Assembly (NCBI GenBank): GCA_904397815.1
Contig: CAJFOT010000069.1
Coordinates: forward strand, 1 to 38,684
DNA from: Candidatus Paralachnospira sangeri
Lineage (GTDB): Bacteria; Bacillota; Clostridia; Lachnospirales; Lachnospiraceae
DNA length: 38,684 bases
Reading direction: 5' to 3'
Both the position numbers and the translations under genes were made by a program. This document shows positions 22,338 through 29,836 of the stretch, piece after piece (within the stretch, counting starts at the first letter, position 1; each line of letters begins with the position of its first letter). The notes under the pieces were generated by a model. That model did not search any database and was not told the origin of the DNA. It was given only the letters and a program-made list of their open reading frames with translations.

Positions 22338-23633
22338 ATGAGCATGTGTCAGCGTTCTTTTGATGAATTGCTGTCAGGGACAGCAGTGCCGGATTTCTAT
22401 CTGCTCCATCAGCGTTTTCCGGAGGATGCTGTTCAGAATGTATATCAGCAGGTGAAATCAGTCTGCCGGGAGGATGGCGTGGCAGACCGGATTCATCCTG
22501 GAATGCGGGTGGCGGTAGCGGTAGGCAGTCGGGAATATTCCTCAATGTATGATGTGGTGAAGGCAGTGGCAGATACTGTATCTGAACGGGGGGCTTATCC
22601 GTTTATTGTTCCTGCTATGGGCTGTCATGGCGGAATGACAGCGGAAGGCCAGAGAGAGGTATTGGCTCATTTCGGTATAACGGAGGAACGAATGGGTGTA
22701 CCGGTATTGTCTGATATGGAAACAGTCTGTATCGGACATTCTGCTTCTGGCCTGGAGGTCCATATGGATCGCAATGCCGCAACGGCTGACCTGACGATTC
22801 CGGTTAACCGGGTAAAAACGCATACGGATTTTGAGGGGAAATATGAGAGCGGACTGATGAAGATGATGGCCATCGGGCTGGGAAAGCAGCATGGGGCAAA
22901 TATCTGCCACAGTATGGGATTCAGCAGTATGAGCCGGAATGTGTATGAATTTGGCATGACTTTCCTCCAGACGGGAAAAATCGCCTTTGGTCTGGCAGTT
23001 GTAGAAAATGAGAATCATAAAATCTGTTGTGTAAAGGCTATTCCGGCAGAGAAAATACCGGAGGAGGAACCGGGACTTTTGGATTACTCCAAATCCAGAA
23101 TGCCCAGAATCCCTTTTGAGAAAATTGACCTGCTGCTGGTAGATCAGATGGGAAAGGATTTCAGCGGAACAGGCATGGATACCAACATTATCGGGAGATC
23201 TGTGGTTAAAGGTATTTCCAGACCTTACGCAGAACGGATTGTAGTGTTTGATCTGACGGAGAAATCAGAGGGAAATGCCAATGGCATGGGGTTGGCGGAT
23301 ATTACAACAAAAAAATATTATGATAAGATCGATTTTGACGCAACCTATATTAATGGCATGACTGCCAGTGAGCCCGGACCGGGCAGAATGCCCGTAATTA
23401 TGCCGACGGAGAAAAATGCTTATCTCTATGGAATCAAAAGCTGCACCGGAAATGGCAGAGGACCGATTCGGATTGTACATATTGCCAATACGCTGGCTTT
23501 GAAAGAAATGTTTATTTCAGAAGGATTGCTGGATCAGGTTCAGGACAGCAGTCATGTCTGGGTGGATTCAGATCGGTACAGGCCGGTTTTCGATGAAAAA
23601 GGGAATTTCACAGGCTATCAGAAAGCAAAATGA
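22338..23633 (+). CDS. lactate racemase-domain (LarA-type) protein, divergent copy 3
   Basis: This 431-residue protein is clearly different from copies 1 and 2. Motifs are AVGSREYSSM (near 61-70, where LarA has D-x-TRP), PAMGCHGGMTAEGQREVL (His97) and NRVKTHTDFEGKYESGLMKMM (His162, Lys175). These fit the divergent Lar_N/DUF2088 group, though the KTH-x-GLMK pattern also recalls DUF362 proteins. The His-to-Lys spacing is 13 rather than 10, so nickel-pincer chemistry is uncertain. ATG 22338 follows GGGAGGTGA; the GTG at 22326 overlaps that site. First gene of an operon with sbp2 and uroD2. Confidence 0.75.
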   Translation: MSMCQRSFDELLSGTAVPDFYLLHQRFPEDAVQNVYQQVKSVCREDGVADRIHPGMRVAVAVGSREYSSMYDVVKAVADTVSERGAYPFIVPAMGCHGGMTAEGQREVLAHFGITEERMGVPVLSDMETVCIGHSASGLEVHMDRNAATADLTIPVNRVKTHTDFEGKYESGLMKMMAIGLGKQHGANICHSMGFSSMSRNVYEFGMTFLQTGKIAFGLAVVENENHKICCVKAIPAEKIPEEEPGLLDYSKSRMPRIPFEKIDLLLVDQMGKDFSGTGMDTNIIGRSVVKGISRPYAERIVVFDLTEKSEGNANGMGLADITTKKYYDKIDFDATYINGMTASEPGPGRMPVIMPTEKNAYLYGIKSCTGNGRGPIRIVHIANTLALKEMFISEGLLDQVQDSSHVWVDSDRYRPVFDEKGNFTGYQKAK

Positions 23634-23653
23634 TGAAAGGAAAAGGGGATGAA

Positions 23654-24949
23654 ATGAAAATGAAAAAAAGATTGATCGCAATGGCAATGGCAGCAATGAT
23701 GATGTTTTCACTGGCAGGGTGCGCCGAAAGCGGCGGTGAGAACCAGAGTTCAGCTCAGAGCATTGCGGAGACGGAAACAGGCAGCCAGACAGCGGCATCT
23801 GAGACAGAGGGCGGCAGTGCGGCAGGTACAGAGGAGGTATTTACCATTGGCGTATGCATTCCACTGTCAGGAGCAAACGCGGCTTATGGTGCTGAGGCGA
23901 TGAATGCGCTGGAACTGGGTGTGGAGCAGATTAACGCTGAAGGCGGTTTTAATGGTGTTCCGGTGGAACTGCTGGTGTATGACAGCCAGAATTCTGCTGA
24001 GGAAGCTGTAAAGGCGACAACGAAGCTGATTGAAGTGGAGCAGGTAGATGCTTATATCGGTTCGGTAAATTCAGGCGAAATGCTTGCGGTAGCAGATTAT
24101 CTGAATGAACATAAGATTTATTCGATGGGGATGGGAACTTCTCCTTCCTGGATGAAGCCTGAGCATGAGTATATTTTCCGGGCAGCGAGAAATGATGATA
24201 AGACAGTTCCGCTGACAGCAGATATTGCGGAAAAACTGGATTTTAACCGTATTGGAGTCTTTTACGGCCAGGATGACGCCTCTATCGTAACTGCTGAAGC
24301 ATTTATGGAAGAGTGTGAAAACCGCGGTATTGAAATCTGCGCGGAAGAAAGCTATGACATGGGAGATACTGATTATTCCGGCCAGATCGCCAATATTCTT
24401 GCTGCAAATCCGGACTGCGTTTACATTGCTGTTACCGGAGAGCCGGGGCCTTTGATTGTAAAACAGTTAAGAAGCTATGGTTATACAGGGATTATTCTGG
24501 ATCGGGAGTCTTTTATGGCAGCGCAGATTGATATTGCCGGAGAGGAAAATTCCAACTATATTGCTTTTGCAATTCCTTATGTAACTTATGAATCTGTGGA
24601 TCAGTGTGATGATCCTTATATGAAAGAATTTCTTCAGGCTTATCTGGACAAATACGGCGAGATGGTTAAAACGGATTCTGCTTACCGGGCTTACGATACG
24701 ATTACGGTTATGTGGGAAGCAGCGAAAATCGCAGGCAAAAATGACTCAGATTCCCTGAAGGATGCCACCAATCAAATATCCGGCCTGCAGGGCCTGGGAG
24801 GAACAATGGATTATACCAGTGGAAACAGAGAGGGATACAATACCTTCGGCAGCTTCATCCTTATTGACAGAAAGAATATTCCTCTGGATCAATGGATTGA
24901 AGATGGTGGATATGAGGCATACAAAGAAGCCACAGGAAACGCAAAATAA
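23654..24949 (+). CDS. HAAT-family ABC transporter substrate-binding lipoprotein, copy 2 (orphan)
   Basis: This 431-residue paralogue of the receptor at 13967 shares long blocks (FNGVPVELLVYDSQNSAEEA, ATNQISGLQGLGGTMD, RKNIPLDQW). A lipobox LAGC follows MKMKKRLIAMAMAAMMMFS, then a Ser/Glu/Thr linker. ATG 23654 follows AAAAGGGG and is preferred to 23630, which overlaps the larA3 stop. No permease or ATPase gene accompanies it, so it probably docks on LivHMGF encoded 5 kb upstream, giving that transporter a second specificity or affinity. Confidence 0.9.
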   Translation: MKMKKRLIAMAMAAMMMFSLAGCAESGGENQSSAQSIAETETGSQTAASETEGGSAAGTEEVFTIGVCIPLSGANAAYGAEAMNALELGVEQINAEGGFNGVPVELLVYDSQNSAEEAVKATTKLIEVEQVDAYIGSVNSGEMLAVADYLNEHKIYSMGMGTSPSWMKPEHEYIFRAARNDDKTVPLTADIAEKLDFNRIGVFYGQDDASIVTAEAFMEECENRGIEICAEESYDMGDTDYSGQIANILAANPDCVYIAVTGEPGPLIVKQLRSYGYTGIILDRESFMAAQIDIAGEENSNYIAFAIPYVTYESVDQCDDPYMKEFLQAYLDKYGEMVKTDSAYRAYDTITVMWEAAKIAGKNDSDSLKDATNQISGLQGLGGTMDYTSGNREGYNTFGSFILIDRKNIPLDQWIEDGGYEAYKEATGNAK

Positions 24950-24975
24950 AAAGAATGGTTATCTGGGAGGTTATT

Positions 24976-26118
24976 ATGAATTCAAGAGAACGGGTGCAGG
25001 CAGCGCTGAATTATGAAAAAATAGACAGGATTCCCTTTGACGCTACACTGTCTATCGGCGCCTGCAATAAATTAATTGATTATCTTCATCTGCCTGTAAA
25101 AAAAATGGACAGCTGCAATATTTTCCAGCTGTGTTTCCCGGAACCGGAGGTACTGAAGGCGCTGGGGATTGACTGTGCTTATCTGCCGGTTCATGTGCCG
25201 TCTAATGTGAAGCCTTATACATATGGAGAAGAAGAGCATGTGACAGAATTTGGCCTGCTGTACAAAAAAGCTGTATCAGGAGAATATGAAGATATGCAGG
25301 TGGTGAATGCGCCGCTGGCAGATTATGAACTGGAGGATCTGGATCGGTTCCCCTGGCCGGATCCTAACGATGACGCTATTTACGCAGGACTGCGGGAGCG
25401 GGCCAAATATCTGTATGAAAATACAGACTTGGCGTTGGTAGGCTATTTTGGCGGCTCTATGTTTACTCTGGCCAGTCAGATGAGAGGTATGGAGCAGTGG
25501 CTGTATGATCTGGCCGGAGATCCGGAATTTGCGGTAGCTCTGATGACCAGACTGAAAGAATATTTTATTACACTGTACTGCCGCTGCCTGGATGAATGTG
25601 GAGAATATCTTTCTTTTATCAGAACGGACTATGACGACTATGGCGCTCAGAATGCAGGGCTGATTTCGCTGAAAATGTACAGGGAGCTGATCCGGCCGGT
25701 GACAGATGAGTTTTACGATGTGGTAAAAAAGAAGTTTTTATCTAAGAATCCCAATGGGAAAATGATGAAACATTCCTGCGGTGATGTATTCAGCTTCGTG
25801 AATGATTTTATTGATATGGGAATTGATATGCTGGATCCGGTGCAGACCAACGCAAAAGATATGGATTTTGACACCCTGGCAAAAGCCTATAAAGGGAAGA
25901 TCGCTTTTCACGCAGGCATCGATACGCAGAAAATCCTTCCCCACGGAACAAAAGAAGATGTAGAGCGGGAAGCGAAAGAGGCGATTGAAAAACTGGCGAT
26001 GCCTGGAGGATATGTAATCGGACCGGTTCACCATCTGCAGCCTGATGTACCGCCGGAAAACTTTATTGCGCTGAGAGATGCTGTAATCAAATATGGCACT
26101 TTTGATAAAACACTGTAA
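24976..26118 (+). CDS. uroporphyrinogen decarboxylase (URO-D) family protein, copy 2
   Basis: This 380-residue member begins MNSRERVQAALNYEKIDRIPFD, the standard opening of URO-D-family methyltransferase-like proteins. The zinc motif H-x-C is intact (His266, Cys268 in MKHSCGDV), while the third ligand region reads VHHLQPDVPPEN (His352-His353) where MtaA and MtbA have Cys. HemE function is unlikely since no heme genes are near. GGGAGG five bases before ATG 24976 decides the start. It is third in the larA3 operon. Methyl transfer, demethylation or decarboxylation of the imported compound are possible; none is shown. Confidence 0.85.
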   Translation: MNSRERVQAALNYEKIDRIPFDATLSIGACNKLIDYLHLPVKKMDSCNIFQLCFPEPEVLKALGIDCAYLPVHVPSNVKPYTYGEEEHVTEFGLLYKKAVSGEYEDMQVVNAPLADYELEDLDRFPWPDPNDDAIYAGLRERAKYLYENTDLALVGYFGGSMFTLASQMRGMEQWLYDLAGDPEFAVALMTRLKEYFITLYCRCLDECGEYLSFIRTDYDDYGAQNAGLISLKMYRELIRPVTDEFYDVVKKKFLSKNPNGKMMKHSCGDVFSFVNDFIDMGIDMLDPVQTNAKDMDFDTLAKAYKGKIAFHAGIDTQKILPHGTKEDVEREAKEAIEKLAMPGGYVIGPVHHLQPDVPPENFIALRDAVIKYGTFDKTL

Positions 26119-26151
26119 TAAGGATTCGGAATAGCAGAATAAAATATAAAT

Positions 26152-26186
26152 TTGTTATATACAACAATGTCAAATTCTTTTATAAT
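26152..26186 (+). promoter_or_regulatory. operator and promoter of gntR3
   Basis: TTGTTATATACAACAA (26152-26167) is a 16-bp palindrome with a single mismatched pair, typical in form for FCD GntR proteins. TATAAT (26181-26186) lies 17 bp beyond a weak -35, TATACA (26158-26163), inside the palindrome. AGTATACT (26196-26203), just downstream, is a further 8-bp palindrome. This suggests autoregulation by GntR3. Confidence 0.65.
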
Positions 26187-26265
26187 CTAAATAACAGTAT
26201 ACTATTTTCTCCCGCTCTGAAGGATGTTTATGGTTCAGCGCGGGAGAAATTGCTGGAGGACGGTT

Positions 26266-26937
26266 ATGAAGAATTTAAAGCAGCAGGCATATGACATGAT
26301 CAAAGGGAAAATTCTGAGGTGTGAATATGCCCCGGATACAAGGATTAATGAGGAAATTCTCTGCCAGGATACCGGGATGAGCCGAACGCCGATTCGGGAT
26401 GCAGTCAGCAGACTGGAACAGGAGGGACTGGTTCATATTTATCCGAAAAAAGGAATCCAGATTTCAAAGTTTACTTTTCATGATGTGGCGGTACTCTATG
26501 AGGCCAGGACAGTGCTGGAGCTGTATGCTGTCCGGAATCATGGGCATCGCGTTCCCAAAGATCAGCTGAGGCAGATGATTGACCGGTTTCAGAAGGAAGC
26601 TGCCGATAATACAGAACGGACATATGAGACGGATGATCAGTTTCATACATTGCTGATTGAAAGTACCGGAAACGATTTTTTTGTGGAGATGTACGGACGA
26701 ATGCTGAATCAGATCCACAGGCTGCGTGTTCTGAACGGATATAATATGACCGCAAACCGGGAACGGATTTTACAGTCAGCCCGCGAACATATTGCAATTG
26801 CAACAGACATTTTGGAGGGAAGGCTGGAGGAGGCGGCCAGGGAGATGGCGAACCATCTTTCGGCTTCTCAGGCGGCGGCGTTTTCGGTGCTGATGAAAGA
26901 CAATTATGATAATATTCATGTAAAACCAGATGAATAA
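26266..26937 (+). CDS. GntR-family regulator, FCD type (GntR3)
   Basis: This 223-residue protein starts MKNLKQQAYDMIKGKIL. The winged helix (to about 70) contains EEILCQDTGMSRTPIRDAVSRL, and the FCD domain keeps all expected ligands: TDDQFHTLL, SAREHIAIA and EMANHLSAS. The frame opens at 26224, but GGAGG eight bases before ATG 26266 decides the start. It is closer to GntR1 than to GntR2 by its SRTPI recognition helix. It follows uroD2 by 147 bp with its own promoter and closes the accessory island. Confidence 0.9.
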   Translation: MKNLKQQAYDMIKGKILRCEYAPDTRINEEILCQDTGMSRTPIRDAVSRLEQEGLVHIYPKKGIQISKFTFHDVAVLYEARTVLELYAVRNHGHRVPKDQLRQMIDRFQKEAADNTERTYETDDQFHTLLIESTGNDFFVEMYGRMLNQIHRLRVLNGYNMTANRERILQSAREHIAIATDILEGRLEEAAREMANHLSASQAAAFSVLMKDNYDNIHVKPDE

Positions 26938-27051
26938 GAAGTAACAGCTTTGTAATAAAATTGTAAACAAAGTTTGACGAAATCTTAATCGCTTTTCTTC
27001 TCTCCCCGATGTAAAATAGATTTACAAGGATGCATAAGGAGGGCGGTTTAT

Positions 27052-27750
27052 ATGAAAAAAGCATTAAGAAAAAAACTGACAGGAGTTGCGGTGCCCCTCC
27101 TTTTGTGTATCATCTGTTTTGTGCTGACAGCCGGCGGATGCGGTGTCAGACAGGCTGAAACAGCGGCGGCGGATCTCAGCGCAGGAGCGGAAGCGCAGTT
27201 TGCAATCAGCGAAGGAATTCAGGTTGCGGCAGAAGAACCGGTTTTGTTGGAGAAACAGGATGACGGCGGCAGGGTTTTATATGCGGACCTGACCCATGAC
27301 GGAAAAGATGAGAAGATTGTTTTGAATGTGAAAACCGGCGAGGCTGATTTTACGGAAGCAGAAGTGACGGTTCTGGCGGATGATGGAAACGGTGTTTTTT
27401 CTCCTGTTTATGAGAAGCACATAGACTCAAGCCATACCGGATGGGGATGGCTGTATCTGTATGAGGAGAATGGATTGGCTTATCTGGTGGATTATGATCC
27501 TGTGCTCTATGATGGTACATCCCGGTATTCCTGTACTGTATTTTCGCTGACAGAAACTGGCGGAGAGGATATTCTGTACCATGATACCCTGTCTTTCGAG
27601 TGGACCGGAGAAGATGATCCGCAGCTGAAAGAGCAGATCGCAGAATTTAACCGCAAGGCTTTTATTTATATGAATCAGGCGCAGGTGCTTGCCGCAATTG
27701 GAGAAGAATATTTCAGCGGCATTTATGCCTGTGATTTTATCGGACAATGA
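27052..27750 (+). CDS. uncharacterised lipoprotein
   Basis: This 232-residue protein is probably membrane-anchored: basic MKKALRKKL, a hydrophobic core and TAGGC with Cys30 as the likely lipidated residue, though -3 is Ala rather than Leu. An Ala-rich linker precedes a domain with YADLTHDGKDEKIVLNV, which looks like a VCBS/FG-GAP-type D-x-T-x-D-G-x-x-E metal-binding loop. No enzyme motif is seen. AAGGAGGGCGG precedes ATG. It stands alone between gntR3 and a bidirectional terminator; its role is unknown. Confidence 0.8.
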   Translation: MKKALRKKLTGVAVPLLLCIICFVLTAGGCGVRQAETAAADLSAGAEAQFAISEGIQVAAEEPVLLEKQDDGGRVLYADLTHDGKDEKIVLNVKTGEADFTEAEVTVLADDGNGVFSPVYEKHIDSSHTGWGWLYLYEENGLAYLVDYDPVLYDGTSRYSCTVFSLTETGGEDILYHDTLSFEWTGEDDPQLKEQIAEFNRKAFIYMNQAQVLAAIGEEYFSGIYACDFIGQ

Positions 27751-27784
27751 TGGGAGAATAAAAAGAAAAAGATCTGTTAAACTA

Positions 27785-27817
27785 AAAACTGCAGGAAGTG
27801 ATTTCCTGCAGTTTTTT
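27785..27817. terminator. bidirectional terminator
   Basis: AAAACTGCAGGAA (27785-27797) pairs perfectly with TTCCTGCAGTTTT (27803-27815), loop GTGAT, with T residues after it on the plus strand and also on the minus strand. It separates the convergent lipoprotein and Crp/Fnr genes. Confidence 0.9.
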
Positions 27818-27864
27818 ATGGCAAAAACTGAATTCTGCCTGTCAGACAGCAGCCGTATAACAGA

Positions 27865-28527
27865 CTACAGCATACTTTGCCCGTGGCTGATCTGTTCCAG
27901 CTGTTCACGGTCTATTATATTGTAGCTGGATTTTCCGGTTCGATCCAGAATTCCCATTTCACAGAAGCTGTGAAGAACACGGAGCAGATGCCGGTAACTG
28001 GTTTCAACCAGATCAGCGCACAGGGTTAAGTTATAATGAAATACCTGATTTTCTTCTGTTTCCAAAATAAAGGTGGCCAGACGGGTTTCTACTGGCTCAA
28101 AATGTGCCGCGCTGTTTCGTATGTGGGAAGCCAGCGATTCAACGGCATACCGGAGAAATTTGGCATCGTTCAGTAAAATGGAGCGATATCGTTCTGCCGG
28201 AAATGACAGCAGCTTACAGGGCGTAATGGCCTTGATATCATTAATGGCAGGCTTTTTCCACAGTGTTGCGGTCAGTCCCATGAAGTTAGGGCCGCGGTAA
28301 TAGGCCTCGCAGTGGATTTTGTCAGTGCTGGTAATGGTATAAGCAATACATTCCCCATCGACCAGGATCAAAAACGCGGGAACCAGTTCCCCTGCCCGGC
28401 AGAACATCTCATTGGCTTCATACTGTAGCAAAACAGCGGTAGCTGCGAGGTCAAAGGAAAAATAATTTTGCAACTGATATTTGTCAATATAATATTTAAG
28501 CAGCATCGGATCATGCAGTTGCTGCAT
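27865..28527 (-). CDS. Crp/Fnr-family transcriptional regulator, YeiL-like
   Basis: This 220-residue protein has an N-terminal cyclic-nucleotide-binding-type beta barrel (about 20-125) and a C-terminal helix-turn-helix (TLCADLVETSYRHLLRVLHSF). YRSILLNDAKFLR and VETSYRHLLRVL strongly recall E. coli YeiL. YeiL has been proposed to be an Fe-S or redox sensor; cysteines here are Cys42, Cys60 and others, so sensing mode is open. AGAGGTGA precedes ATG. It is divergent from the dpp operon, and a Crp/Fnr-type palindrome lies between them. Confidence 0.87.
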   Translation of the reverse strand: MQQLHDPMLLKYYIDKYQLQNYFSFDLAATAVLLQYEANEMFCRAGELVPAFLILVDGECIAYTITSTDKIHCEAYYRGPNFMGLTATLWKKPAINDIKAITPCKLLSFPAERYRSILLNDAKFLRYAVESLASHIRNSAAHFEPVETRLATFILETEENQVFHYNLTLCADLVETSYRHLLRVLHSFCEMGILDRTGKSSYNIIDREQLEQISHGQSML

Positions 28528-28571
28528 TTGATCACCTCTTTTATCAGAAAATGCGCCGGTATGTTTGTAGT

Positions 28572-28600
28572 ATTATAGCAAAAGCATGAAAAAAAGTAAA
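28572..28600 (-). promoter_or_regulatory. promoter of the YeiL-like regulator
   Basis: On the minus strand TTTACT (28595-28600) is followed after 17 bp by TATAAT (28572-28577), preceded by TGC as an extended -10. The ATGAC-N4-GTCAT site would be centred about 58 bp upstream of this start. Confidence 0.7.
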
Positions 28601-28616
28601 GTTATACATATTTCAT

Positions 28617-28630
28617 ATGACTTATGTCAT
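28617..28630. promoter_or_regulatory. Crp/Fnr-type operator ATGAC-TTAT-GTCAT
   Basis: This is a perfect 5-4-5 inverted repeat, the geometry of Fnr-like sites. Its centre (28623.5) lies about 41.5 bp before the predicted dpp start near 28665, the class II activation position, and about 58 bp before the divergent regulator start. The YeiL-like protein is the natural candidate to bind. Confidence 0.7.
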
Positions 28631-28658
28631 TTACAGGAATATGACAAATTAATATAAT
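28630..28658 (+). promoter_or_regulatory. promoter of the dpp operon
   Basis: TTTACA (28630-28635) is followed after 17 bp by TATAAT (28653-28658). The -35 abuts the operator. The leader to the first start codon is about 197 bases. Confidence 0.7.
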
Positions 28659-28742
28659 TTTTTTTAGTTCTTATTTTAGTCCATGCAAAATAATTTTATA
28701 AAACCAAGGTAATTCAGTAAATATCATAGAATCCCTGAGAAC

Positions 28743-28786
28743 AAAGACGCTCTCTAGACCTGTTTAGGGGGCGCCTTTTGTTTTAA
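28743..28786 (+). terminator. terminator-like hairpin in the dpp leader
   Basis: AAAGACGCTCTCTA (28743-28756) pairs with TTTAGGGGGCGCCTTT (28763-28778) using some G-U pairs and one mismatch, and is followed by TTTTGTTTT. It lies downstream of the dpp promoter and about 80 bases before the first gene, so it could act as an attenuator or end a short RNA. Confidence 0.6.
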
Positions 28787-28861
28787 AAGGACTTTAGTAA
28801 TGCAACTTGTAAAAGACCGGCTGAAAAGGAACGAATTGAAAGACTGGGAGTGATACAGTAC

Positions 28862-29824
28862 ATGGGAACAATTGTAGAGTTTAAAGATTACAGCATGGGA
28901 TTTCAGGATGACAACGGTAAAGTGTACAACTTGCTGGACCGGCTGAGCTTTAAGGTGGAAGAGGGAAAGGCTCTGGGCGTAGTAGGAGAATCCGGCTGCG
29001 GAAAGAGCATGACCAGCCTTTCGATGATGCGTCTCCTTCCGGACGGCGCAGTAGTTCAGGGTGGTGAAATTCTTCTTGAAGGAGAAAATATTCTGAATAT
29101 GTCGAAGGAGAAAATGCAGCAGATCCGGGGGGAAAAGCTGGCGATGATTTTTCAGGAACCGATGACGGCGCTGAATCCGGTGCTGACTATCGGACAGCAG
29201 ATCGGCGAGAGCCTGACACTGCATCATCCGGAGATGAAAAAGCAGGAGGTACGGCAAAAAGTGCTGGAGGCGCTGGAAGAGGTGGGAATCGCGAATCCGG
29301 AGACCCGGATCGATCAGTATCCCCATGAATTCAGCGGCGGCATGCGTCAGCGTGTTATGATTGCCATGGCTATGATTAATCGTCCCGCTTTACTGATTGC
29401 GGATGAGCCGACGACAGCTCTGGATGTGACCATTCAGGCGCAGATTCTGGATATTATGAAGCGGCTGAAAAATGCGTCCAGCGGTTTGATGGTGATTACG
29501 CATAACCTGGGCATTGTGGCTGAAATCTGTGAGGAAGTGGTAGTGATGTATGCCGGACAGGCCATTGAGAGAGGAACACTGAAGGCGATTTTTGACAATC
29601 CTCTTCATCCCTATACAAAAGGCCTGATGGCATCGGTGCCAACCATCAGAAGTGAGAAAAAGCCGTTATATACCATACCGGGTACTGTGCCGACTGTGTA
29701 TGATTTTGGTACCGGATGTCGGTTTGCTGACCGCTGTGAACATTGTACGGAAAAATGCCGGAAAGAAGTTCCGCCGGTAAAAATGGCGGAAAAGGACCAT
29801 CTGGTTCAGTGCTGGCTGATATAG
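28862..29824 (+). CDS. peptide ABC transporter ATP-binding protein, DppD/OppD-type
   Basis: This 320-residue ATPase shows Walker A GESGCGKSM, signature FSGGMRQRVMIAMAM, Walker B LLIADEPTTALD, H-loop THNLG, and the C-terminal oligopeptide-transporter region with GCRFADRCEHCTEKC. The cysteines of that region can hold an Fe-S cluster in some relatives. ATG 28862 is preferred over GTG 28850, which overlaps the GGGAG site. It is first in the operon dppD-F-B-C-D-aminoacylase-dppA-dipeptidases. Confidence 0.93.
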   Translation: MGTIVEFKDYSMGFQDDNGKVYNLLDRLSFKVEEGKALGVVGESGCGKSMTSLSMMRLLPDGAVVQGGEILLEGENILNMSKEKMQQIRGEKLAMIFQEPMTALNPVLTIGQQIGESLTLHHPEMKKQEVRQKVLEALEEVGIANPETRIDQYPHEFSGGMRQRVMIAMAMINRPALLIADEPTTALDVTIQAQILDIMKRLKNASSGLMVITHNLGIVAEICEEVVVMYAGQAIERGTLKAIFDNPLHPYTKGLMASVPTIRSEKKPLYTIPGTVPTVYDFGTGCRFADRCEHCTEKCRKEVPPVKMAEKDHLVQCWLI

Positions 29825-29836
29825 GAGGATAGGAAG

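Noticed and set aside
24976-26118. UroD2 as HemE of heme synthesis
   Set aside because: No heme genes nearby, methyltransferase-like H-x-C motif present, and it is in an operon with LarA-type and transport genes.
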